A DNA stretch of 64,000 nt from assembly GCF_000746525.1 (NCBI RefSeq), contig NZ_CP009048.1:3031501-3095500 (forward strand). The letters are read 5' to 3'. Positions 23,882 through 32,400 of this stretch are shown here, piece after piece. Position 1 is the stretch's first letter. Each line of letters begins with the position of its first letter. The notes under the pieces are model-generated. The model saw nothing but the letters and a program-made list of their open reading frames with translations, did no database searches and was not told where the DNA came from. The translations under genes were made by a program, and so were the position numbers. This DNA is from Pseudomonas alkylphenolica (GTDB lineage Bacteria; Pseudomonadota; Gammaproteobacteria; Pseudomonadales; Pseudomonadaceae).

Positions 23882-23939
23882 CCCCCAATCCTGGGGGCCG
23901 GCTGGCGTTTTGCCTCCACTGGTATCCCCAACATTGGGG
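23882..23939 (-). promoter_or_regulatory. Two CCCC...GGGG palindromes, candidate enhancer-binding sites
   Basis: CCCCCAATCCTGGGGG (23882-23897) and CCCCAACATTGGGG (23926-23939, a perfect palindrome) lie upstream of the sigma-54 promoter of the secretion operon. Related palindromes occur upstream of the multicopper oxidase gene and in the slt/gspG interval, suggesting a common activator. Confidence 0.6.
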
Positions 23940-23952
23940 GGCAGATGAGTCG

Positions 23953-24597
23953 TCAGTCAAGTCGCTGCACCTGCCCGGCGTCACGCAGACGCTGCAGCAA
24001 GGCGTGACGCGCTTGCGACTGTTGCTGATCGATCAGTAGACGTCTTGCCAGTTCCAGCCCCTGCTCATCTTCGACAGAGGTAGTAGCACTTTGGTTCTGT
24101 GCCTGTTGCAAAGAATTCGCATTTGCCAGGTAGAAAGCGCGGACTTCGGCCGTATCGGGCTCCGGCACCTGAGAGGCCTGCATGAATACCTGCTGCGCAG
24201 CCAGTTCATGGCGGGTGTAGTCGGCAAAGCTGTCGCTGTCGAAACCGGCATCGGCCAGGCGCTGCTCAAAGCTTTTGCCCGTGCCCAGCGCCTGACGCAG
24301 TTGGTCGATCTGCGCGTCCACCTCACTGTCACTGATTTTGATGCCCTGGCGCTGGGCTTCCTGCCAGAGCAGTTCCTTGTCGATCAGGTCGTTGAGCGCC
24401 TGCTCACGCAAGCGCTTGTACACGCTGGGGTTGCGAATGCTGGTCAGGGCCCGACCCTGGGCTTGCAGGTAGTCGGTAAAATAGCGCTCCAGACGCATCT
24501 GGCTGATCGCCACGCCGTTGACCTGGGCTGCCGGCGGTCCCTCCTGGGCCTGCACCTGCAGCGCTACCAGGCATAGCAATAGAGTGAGCAGCTTCAT
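23953..24597 (-). CDS. SurA N-terminal-domain-like periplasmic chaperone
   Basis: The 214-residue protein has a signal peptide (MKLLTLLLCLVALQVQAQ). The SurA/PpiD chaperone core follows: AAQVNGVAISQMRLERYFTDYL, LREQALNDLIDKELLWQEAQRQGIKISDSEVDAQI and FADYTRHELAAQQVFM. No parvulin (PPIase) domain is visible, so it should act as a holdase or folding factor. It is the last gene of the oxidase operon and overlaps the cytochrome/PBP gene by 4 nt. A role in folding the very large oxidase or its partners is inferred. Confidence 0.78.
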   Translation of the reverse strand: MKLLTLLLCLVALQVQAQEGPPAAQVNGVAISQMRLERYFTDYLQAQGRALTSIRNPSVYKRLREQALNDLIDKELLWQEAQRQGIKISDSEVDAQIDQLRQALGTGKSFEQRLADAGFDSDSFADYTRHELAAQQVFMQASQVPEPDTAEVRAFYLANANSLQQAQNQSATTSVEDEQGLELARRLLIDQQQSQARHALLQRLRDAGQVQRLD

Positions 24598-26129
24598 GGC
24601 GCATTCACCTCCGCGACAGGACGATAGGCAGCCACCGGATAAAACACCGGGCCGGGCATTTCCAGGGTCACCACATGAGCCCCGGCCAGCCCCTGGCGGC
24701 GGCCCGGACCAAAGCTCAGTGGCGGTGTAAGGCCAGTTTGCACATCGTGCAGGCCCTCCAGTGCCTGGATCAGCTTTTCGCGGCTGGCATCACGCCCGAC
24801 GCGCTTGAGCGCGTCACCGAGCAGTTGCACGGCACACCAGGTGCTGACCTGCAAAACACCCTGGCGACCATCCAGCCCTTGGCGTCGGCGCATGTCGCTC
24901 AGCGTTTGACGCCCCGCTGGCGTCCAGTCATCGGGTACGAAGGGATAGGCCAGAAACACCCGCCGCGACCAGGCGTCAGGCACTTGCGGCAACTGGCTGG
25001 AGACCTGATTGGCGGCGGCAAACAGGTAGGGCGTGCGACCGACCTGCTGCAATTGTGTAGTCAGGCGGGCGAAATCTTCGCCCTGGCCAAGAAAGAACAG
25101 CGCCTGCCCCTCTGGCGCCTGCTCGGTCAGGGCCCGGGCCTTGACCTCACGCCAGCCGCGGTTTTGCAGTTGCTGCTCAAGGTGCCGGGCGAGGCTCGCC
25201 TGAGCCGGGTCGACATAGACTATCTGCGTACCGGCCTGCTGCAACATCAGGTTGCTCTGGGCATAGTCGGCCAGGCTGAGCAATTGTTCATCCAGCCCCG
25301 GTAATGGGTCGAAGATCTGGGTACTGCCGGTCAGTAACGGCGCCGTACCAATCATCGGCATACGGGCCTGCTCCAGGCGGGAGGCCAGCGTCGCATCCAG
25401 CGCGGGTGCCAGCGGCGCAATCAAGGCGAACACCTGCTCCTGTTCGAGCATCTGTGTGAGCGCCCGCTCGGCGCTGGCCAGATCGGGTCCGGGATCGACG
25501 TTGATCAACTGCAACTGGCGGCCATGAATACCGCCTTGCTGGTTGAGTTGCTTGATCTGGTCTTCAAGCACTGCCGCCACCACCCGTGCCGGCCCAGCCA
25601 GAGCACCTTCGCCCGGCAGCATCGTACCCAGGCGCAGGGTCTGCGCCTCCACACCAGGATCGCGATCATCGGCCAGACGCTTGAGGTAGGCCGTGAGGTT
25701 GCGCTGGTCGGCCATGCTCAAAACGAAGCGTGGCATCGCCGGATCCAGACGGTTGCCCGCCGGGTCGCGGCCTTGCTGAATCGCTCGCGCCAGGCTCGAC
25801 TCGGTGTAGGCCGGATAGGCCCGGCCATTGCTGCTGCGTAATCCCTGCCCGAGCGCCAGGCGTTGCCAGTTCAGCGGCGGTGGGCGTACCCCGCCCTCGG
25901 CGCGCCCCAAACCATCGGCACCGTGGCAACTGCCACAGGGCACAACGCTGGCCGGCACCAGCATGTCGGCGGCACCGACCCGTGCCGATACCTGGGCGTC
26001 GCTGCTCGACAGGCCCTCGCGGTACAAACGTTTGCCTGCCAGTTCCGCCGGTGTCAGGTCCAGGGCCTGGGCAAGGCTGCTGGCGATCAGCATCAGCAGC
26101 AAGGTCCCGGTACGCAGGGCACTCGTCAT
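24594..26129 (-). CDS. Fusion of a cytochrome c domain with a branched-chain amino-acid-type periplasmic binding domain
   Basis: After a signal peptide (GTLLLMLIASSLAQA) the N-terminal 120 residues form a class I cytochrome c: haem site CGSCHGADGLG and axial-ligand region MPRFVLSMADQRNLTAYLKRLA. The rest (about residues 135-500) is a type I periplasmic binding fold of the LivJ/UrtA kind: VLEDQIKQLNQQGGIHGRQLQLINVD, FALIAPLAPALDATLA and LQVSTWCAVQLLGDALKRVG. The ATG at 26129 lies 5 nt after the SCO stop. No transporter genes accompany it, so it may sense a ligand and pass electrons. It overlaps the SurA-like gene by 4 nt. Confidence 0.82.
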   Translation of the reverse strand: MTSALRTGTLLLMLIASSLAQALDLTPAELAGKRLYREGLSSSDAQVSARVGAADMLVPASVVPCGSCHGADGLGRAEGGVRPPPLNWQRLALGQGLRSSNGRAYPAYTESSLARAIQQGRDPAGNRLDPAMPRFVLSMADQRNLTAYLKRLADDRDPGVEAQTLRLGTMLPGEGALAGPARVVAAVLEDQIKQLNQQGGIHGRQLQLINVDPGPDLASAERALTQMLEQEQVFALIAPLAPALDATLASRLEQARMPMIGTAPLLTGSTQIFDPLPGLDEQLLSLADYAQSNLMLQQAGTQIVYVDPAQASLARHLEQQLQNRGWREVKARALTEQAPEGQALFFLGQGEDFARLTTQLQQVGRTPYLFAAANQVSSQLPQVPDAWSRRVFLAYPFVPDDWTPAGRQTLSDMRRRQGLDGRQGVLQVSTWCAVQLLGDALKRVGRDASREKLIQALEGLHDVQTGLTPPLSFGPGRRQGLAGAHVVTLEMPGPVFYPVAAYRPVAEVNAP

Positions 26130-26134
26130 GATGT

Positions 26135-26803
26135 TCAACGCCCGGCCATCGGTTCAGACAGCAGTTGCAGGCGCTGGGCAATAGCCACGGGCGGTGCGTC
26201 GGGGCGGATCTTGCTCCAGCGTTTGTTGGCCACGTCGCCAGCGATCAGTTGAGTGGAATGTTGCTCGGGGCTGGGGATCAGGTGACCAAGACGCATCAGC
26301 ACCAGGTCCATCTGCGCCTTGTCACCGGTCAGGAACAGCCAGTTGGGGCCGTCAACACCTTGTTTTTCGGCGAATGCCTTGAGCACTTGCGGTGTGTCGT
26401 TGGTAGGGTCGCTGCTCAAGGATACGAAGGTCACTTTGCTCGCCGCCTCCTCCCCCATGGCTTCGCGCACCTCGCGCAACTTGCGAGTGATCAATGGGCA
26501 GGCATCGTTGCAGTGGGTGAAGATGACATTGAGCAGCACCACCCGGTCCTTCAGCACATCGCTGTAGAAGCGCAGGCTGCGACCGTTCTGGTCCTGCACC
26601 AGGCTGTCGGTGAAGTAGGTCTGGGCATCATGGGTGCCCGCGGTCGGTGTGACGGCGCTGGCGCCAGGGCTTGGACTGGGGCTGGCTTGGGGGCCATGCC
26701 CTTCGTGGGCAAACGCCACCGAGCTCAAGATCCACAGGCAGGCTACCAGGCTCAGCCAGTCGACCGTGCGCATCGGCGATTTGCGCGCAGTAGCGGCGCT
26801 CAT
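26135..26803 (-). CDS. SCO1/SenC family copper chaperone (second copy)
   Basis: From the ATG at 26803 this protein has a membrane anchor or signal (WLSLVACLWILSSVAFA), a short His/Pro linker and a thioredoxin-like SCO domain. NVIFTHCNDACPLITRKL holds the CxxxC copper site, and MRLGHLIPSPEQHSTQLIAGD carries the distal His region. SCO proteins deliver copper or reduce disulfides at copper sites. It overlaps the first SCO gene by 4 nt, and the pair sits behind a multicopper oxidase that needs copper loading. Confidence 0.88.
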   Translation of the reverse strand: MSAATARKSPMRTVDWLSLVACLWILSSVAFAHEGHGPQASPSPSPGASAVTPTAGTHDAQTYFTDSLVQDQNGRSLRFYSDVLKDRVVLLNVIFTHCNDACPLITRKLREVREAMGEEAASKVTFVSLSSDPTNDTPQVLKAFAEKQGVDGPNWLFLTGDKAQMDLVLMRLGHLIPSPEQHSTQLIAGDVANKRWSKIRPDAPPVAIAQRLQLLSEPMAGR

Positions 26804-27465
26804 GGTTGCACCTCCTGGGCGATGGCCGTGTGCTTGGCATGTACACGACGGGCACTGAGACGATCGATTTCGCTGACCAGCAGCGCTGGATCGGTAAAGC
26901 CGTAGAACCGCGTCCACTTGCCGCTACGACCGTCGCCGACAAGGATCAGCGGCGGATGCTCGCTGAGGTTGGCACTGAAACTACCCAGGCCCTTGAGGGT
27001 TTCATTGACCGCGTAAGGCGAGCCGGTCAGCCAGCTCCAGCCCGGCCCGACCTGGAAGGCCTTGGCGTAGTCCTGCAGGCGCTTGGAGTCATCGCGCTGC
27101 GGGTCAACGCTGATCGACACCAGCTGCACTTCATCGCCGACCCGTCCGCCCAGTTGTTTTTGCACCTTGGCCATGATCGAGGACACCACCGGGCACACCG
27201 TGGTGCAACTGGTGTAGATAAAGCCCATGACTACCAGGCGGTCGGCCACCAGGTCCTTCTCCAGGCGTACCGGCATGCCGTTCTGGTCCAGCAGCTGGAC
27301 ATCGGCAAAGCGCACCGAGGTCTTTTCCTGGTGAGCGGCGGGTGCGGTGTGGCCACTGTGGTCATCATGGCTGCCGTGATCGACACCGCCATGGGCCTGG
27401 GCGAAACCACAACTGGCGGCCAACAGGCAGAGGCTGAACAGTCTGCAGCGATCGAGCATTTTCAT
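26800..27465 (-). CDS. SCO1/SenC family copper chaperone (first copy)
   Basis: A 221-residue protein with a signal peptide (LFSLCLLAASCGFAQA) and a His-rich segment (HGGVDHGSHDDHSGHTAPAAH) that may bind copper. The SCO fold contains VVMGFIYTSCTTVCPVVSS, with the CxxxC site, and VQLVSISVDPQRDDSKRLQDYA. It differs from its neighbour, so it is not a recent duplicate. AAGGAG precedes the ATG, which overlaps the propeller gene by 4 nt. Confidence 0.9.
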   Translation of the reverse strand: MKMLDRCRLFSLCLLAASCGFAQAHGGVDHGSHDDHSGHTAPAAHQEKTSVRFADVQLLDQNGMPVRLEKDLVADRLVVMGFIYTSCTTVCPVVSSIMAKVQKQLGGRVGDEVQLVSISVDPQRDDSKRLQDYAKAFQVGPGWSWLTGSPYAVNETLKGLGSFSANLSEHPPLILVGDGRSGKWTRFYGFTDPALLVSEIDRLSARRVHAKHTAIAQEVQP

Positions 27466-29450
27466 CGCACACTCCTTGATCCCGAATCGGACGCTTGTTG
27501 AGCCGCGGCAGGCAGTACCCGCAGACTGGTGTAGTTTTTCTCGGCAAAGGCGCTGCCCAGCGACGGCGCTTGCACATGCAAATACCAGGCTCCGGCCTCA
27601 GCCAGCTCCAGCGGTGCCTCATAGACGCCATCGCCGACCTCATGCACGCGGCTGTCACGGGCCCGTGACGACGGTGCCAGGAAGTAGCGCACACTCAGAT
27701 CCTTGATGCCGTTGCGCGGGCTGCCATTACCTTCGACGATCCGAAAGCGCGCGGTGAACGGGCTGCCCTGCACTGCCACCTTGGGTTCAAGCATGAACTC
27801 CACCTGCGGCAGCAACCGGTGCGGTGCGGTGGATGAAGCGGCCACCTCGGTGCTGAAGCAGTGAATGATCTGCGGCTGGTTGAGCAGGAAAGCCACATCG
27901 AAGGTGCCGGCAGCAGGCAGTTTGATGGTCGAGCTGTAGACCCCCGGCGCCACTTCGCGCAGGCTGCGGTCGACGACCAAGGCCGCGCGGGCATTGTGGC
28001 CGCGGTTGGCGTAACCGGACATCGGTGCGTTCATGCCTTCGGCATAGAAGTAGGTGGTGTTGTCCACCGGGTTGACCACGAACACCGAGTTCTCATCACG
28101 CGCCGCAGTCAAGCCTTGCGCCAGTGGCAGGTCACCCGCCTGGCGCGGTGCGGCAGGTCCGGCTTCGAAGCCCTGGACGATCGGCTGGCGGCCCTCGCCG
28201 AGGCTGCTCAGGTTAACCATGGTGACCTTCGGCGAAGCCAGCCCGCGGATGTAGGCATAGGCCTTGGTAAAGGTCAGCTGGTAGGGTTCGGCGGCTACCG
28301 GCAGGCTGTGGATCAACCGGTCGGTACTGGCGTCGATCACCAGCGCCTGGCTTTCCAGGGTATTGAGGACGATGCCGAAGCGCCCGTCGCTGCTGAAGCG
28401 CATCGGCCCCAGGCCTTGCTTACCCTCGATCCGGTGGCGCAGCTCATGGCTGCGGGCATCGATCACACTGATGCTGCCGTCGCGTCCGTCGGCCACATAA
28501 ACCGCCTGTGACAGCGCCGAATAGGCCACCGACAGTGGATGCGAGCCGACCTTGAGGGTTTTCACCAGGCGCATTTCGCTGGCATCGATCACACTCAAGG
28601 TGCCGCTGTCGCGGTTGCTGACAAAGGCGTAGCGCGAGTCGGCACTGAAGGCGATCTCGTGATGACCGCTACCGGTGGCAAAGAACTTCATGGCCTTGCG
28701 GCTGCTGACATCAATCACCGTAACGCCACTGTGTGCCGGATCGCTGGCGTTGTTGCCGACCCACAGCAGGCGCTGGTCCGGCTGCAAGGCCACCCGCAGC
28801 GGCTGTTTGCCGGCTGCGATGTTGCCCACACGCTGGAAGGTCTCAGTGTCGATCAACGCCACTTCATCGCGCTCGGGCATCGACACGAACACCTGTTTGT
28901 CGTCGTTGCTGGCGACCCAGTCCATGGGCACGCCAGGCAGCTCGATGCGCGCCAGGGTGCTGGTGACCCCGCCGACCGAGACCGACGGATCGATCACGGT
29001 CAGGCTGGCATCCTTGTTCAGCACCAGCAAAAAGTAGCTGTTGAGGTCGAGCAACGGCCGCGCGCCGATGCTGCTTTTGAGAAACAGCGCCACCCGTGCC
29101 TTGCAGCTTTTGTTACGGTCCTTGGCGGCGTCGCCGGTCAGCGCCGGGTCCAGCCAGGCGCCAGGGGATACGCCCGACAGGGGTTGGCCACTGTTCTGGT
29201 CGGTGACTTTGAAACGCACACTGGCAAACGCCCCCTCGGTAAGCACCCCATCGCTGCCCAATGGCCGGGCTTCGAACTCGACGGTGACACCGTCGCGGCT
29301 GAGCCGGTGCAGTGCCTGCGGATCGCTCTCGGCCACACCGCCCAACTCGCTGCGCGGGTCGCACCACAAGCTCTCGTAACTGACCCCCAGGCCGATCAGC
29401 GTCAAACCTGCCATCAGGCCCAGGTACAACGGTCTATTTTTCTTGTTCAT
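27462..29450 (-). CDS. Periplasmic YVTN-type beta-propeller protein
   Basis: From the ATG at 29450 (GGGAGAGG upstream) the protein is about 662 residues. It has an N-terminal hydrophobic anchor (LYLGLMAGLTLIGLGVSYESLWC), an Ig/CopC-like strand-rich domain, then propeller repeats: QVFVSMPERDEVALIDTETF, LLWVGNNASDPAHSGVTVID, YAFVSNRDSGTLSVIDAS and AVYVADGRDGSISVIDAR. A second beta-sandwich ends it. Such propellers often serve as electron-transfer or scaffold partners. It follows the oxidase after 17 nt and overlaps the SCO gene by 4 nt. Its precise role is unknown. Confidence 0.82.
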   Translation of the reverse strand: MNKKNRPLYLGLMAGLTLIGLGVSYESLWCDPRSELGGVAESDPQALHRLSRDGVTVEFEARPLGSDGVLTEGAFASVRFKVTDQNSGQPLSGVSPGAWLDPALTGDAAKDRNKSCKARVALFLKSSIGARPLLDLNSYFLLVLNKDASLTVIDPSVSVGGVTSTLARIELPGVPMDWVASNDDKQVFVSMPERDEVALIDTETFQRVGNIAAGKQPLRVALQPDQRLLWVGNNASDPAHSGVTVIDVSSRKAMKFFATGSGHHEIAFSADSRYAFVSNRDSGTLSVIDASEMRLVKTLKVGSHPLSVAYSALSQAVYVADGRDGSISVIDARSHELRHRIEGKQGLGPMRFSSDGRFGIVLNTLESQALVIDASTDRLIHSLPVAAEPYQLTFTKAYAYIRGLASPKVTMVNLSSLGEGRQPIVQGFEAGPAAPRQAGDLPLAQGLTAARDENSVFVVNPVDNTTYFYAEGMNAPMSGYANRGHNARAALVVDRSLREVAPGVYSSTIKLPAAGTFDVAFLLNQPQIIHCFSTEVAASSTAPHRLLPQVEFMLEPKVAVQGSPFTARFRIVEGNGSPRNGIKDLSVRYFLAPSSRARDSRVHEVGDGVYEAPLELAEAGAWYLHVQAPSLGSAFAEKNYTSLRVLPAAAQQASDSGSRSVR

Positions 29451-29467
29451 GACCTCTCCCCCTTCCC

Positions 29468-32400
29468 TTACTGCGCTGGCGCTGTGGTCGGTGGTGCCTC
29501 TTCGCTGACCCGCAGCAGCCCCCACAGTCCCGAGGCATTGCCGTAGGCAGCATAGTCGCGGAACAGATAGTCACCGGGTACGGCGTTGCTGCCCCCGGCA
29601 CTGGGCACCATGAAGCTGAAGTGCGCAGCCGGCAGTACGCTTTCCTGGGCGCCGATGAACATCGCTTGCGGGTTGTAGCCGAAGCGCACCGAGCCGATAC
29701 CTGGCAAGTTCAAAGGGTAGCCGCTGACATCAGACTTCTCAGCCTGGTAGTTATGCAGCGGCCACAGGTGGCCATCGAGCTGGTACGTAATGCCGCGGCT
29801 GCCACCGGTAGGCATCAGCACATGGTTGCGGAACGGCTGGCCCGGCTTGGCCCACAGCACCGGGGTTTGCGGGTCGCCGCCAACCAGGGCGTTGCTGTAC
29901 GCCATATGGGCGTTGGGTACATCCGCCCAGCCATTGCCATCGGCATGCCCGAACGGTGCATCCGGGGCCAGGCCGAAGCGGAACCACAGTGGCTCGGTCT
30001 TGTAGTTGATGGCCATGTTGGAGTTGTCTTTCGGGTCCCCCGGTACGCCATTGCCTTCAGTGGCGATACCTTCCACCGGCCGGCCATCGGCCCAGCGCAT
30101 GTTCAGCGCCCGCTGCCAGAGGGTGGCGAAGTCGCGATAGGCCGGCTGCCCGGGCACCTGCACGGTGGCCGAGGCACGGCTGGCGCTGTCTTCGGTCCAG
30201 GTAGCGGTCTGCGGCAGGATGCTCATGCCACCGATCAGGCCCTTCTGCCCCTGTTTGATGACGTCGGCCGGAGTGATGTTGAGGCCGCCGAACTCGATGG
30301 CCGTGGTGTTGATGTTGTCCACCGAACGCCCCGTCTGCATCACCGGCTTGCCTTCACGCTCCAGGTGCCCGGCGTAGTACTGGAACACCTTGCTCGGGTA
30401 GGCACCACTGCTGCCGGTGCGTGGCGGTACAGTCTGCACCGGGTTCTGGCCGACGTTGACGCCGTCCGACTTGGTGATGTCATAGGCCAGCAGTTGGGTA
30501 TGCAGGCCGACATGGCTGGACGGACGCATCAGGTTGTTGTTGAAGGCGGTCGAACCTTCGCTGCCCTGACGGTCACGCTTGACCACGTTCTGCATCACCG
30601 CGGTGCTCGGCAGGTCCGTCATCACCATCGGCAGGCGGTTTTCCAGGGTGACTTTCAGGCAGTCGCCGGCAGCGGCTCGCAGTACCAGCGGCTCGATCGG
30701 CACGCCGGGCTTGAGTTTGCCGCTGACTGGGTCGAGATCGGCCTTGCGCACATAGAGGATCGCGGTCGGGTCATGCAGCGGACCGGCGTGGCCACCGATG
30801 GTGAAAGTCTCGCCATCTTCGGGGTCGGTCACCGTCACCTGCGGGATGCTGGTGCGCCGGCTGTTGTAGACCAGGGTACCGCCATCGGCCTTCAGCGGGC
30901 CGCCGACGTGCTGACCAACGCCACTTGGGTCATTGATGCTCACTCCAAGCGGATTGCTGAGGATGTCGTTGGCCAGGGCCGCGACTATTTCATAGCTGCG
31001 CTGCACGGTTGGCCGGGTGCCAATACCGTTGGCGTTGGTGGTGTAGCGCGGGCAGATACCGTCAAACGCCACGGTGTTGCGCGCCGCCATGGGCATTGGG
31101 TTGTTCGGCAAGGCGAACAGGTCGTTGCGGCTGCTGGTGTAGTTGCGCATCACCCCCCAGATACCGTTCCAGTAGCCTTCGTGGGCGGCATCGAGCGAGT
31201 ACAGGTAATCACCGTTGGGCGCCGCCGAACTGGAGATCATCGATACCGGCGCCATGAACCCCAGCTGCTCGGAAATGCCCACCATCTGCGAGGCCTTCCA
31301 CCCCGAGTTGGAGCTGTTGCCGAAGCCCGAGCCGTTCTGCAGCCATTTGACGCCATGCAGGGTCACGTTGTGTTCCTCTTCATGGCCACCGGCATGCATG
31401 CGCAGACGCACGTTGTCACCGGAATACGTACGCAACATCGGCGTGAACGGGTCCCCAGGTTCGGCGCCCGCCTTGTTGATGTGCGGCGGGAACAGCGTAG
31501 TGCCGCCAGTGGGGCCAACCGCCGAGGTGATTGCCGCTGGCGACATATTCATCGCCGGGATGGCACGGTCGGTACGGCTCTGCATGGCGAACGCCAGGTC
31601 ACCACCGTAGCCGTCGGCCTGCATGCCGCGCTTGCCGTCCGGTGCGACCTTGTAGGGGTCGTATACGCGCAGGGCCAGCGGTTCGTTACGGTAGTTGACG
31701 ACGAACATGCCCGGGTCATCCACCGAGATCGCTTGCGGGCAAGGCCGCGACGGGCATCCCGGGAACAGGCCACCGCGGGACTCGACCACTGCTTCTAGCA
31801 AGTTCGAGGCTTTCTGCCGCACAGGCGGGTTGATCGCAAAGCGGAAGGTATCAGCGGTTGCCGGGAACGCCTGTCCATTGGGAATACCGTCAGGACCGGC
31901 ACCGACATACACCCCAGCCTCGTAGGCATGCTGGAAGTCGCTGTACTCCAGGAAGAACTCGCGATAGCTGTCGTTGCGACCGTCACCGTCGTGGTCGCCG
32001 GTTTTCACCACGGCTTGCCACGAGGTCGGCCCGCCGTCTTCACGCAGCGCCGGGTTGTACAGTTGCTCGCCGGTTTCGGCGTGGAACCAGGTCGAACCGG
32101 CTGGCTCGGCCAGTACGGTGGCGTACAGGCCCAGTTGCTGGTGTGTCGATGGGCCGAGGTGGTCGTGGGTGAAAATGGTCCCCAGGCCACGGTCGACGTT
32201 GTGCACATTGACCACCGGGTCGGCGAACCAGCGTTGCATCGCGGTGCGGGCGCCCATCCAGTCCGCGCGCCCGTAGCGGCCGAAGTACGGATGCGGTTTG
32301 GCCACAGGGCACTCGGCGCTGCCTTCGCGCAGGTCACCGCTGGAGCATTTGTTGTACTCGCGAATGGCGTGGATGCGTTCGACCACGGTGCCGGGCGAGA

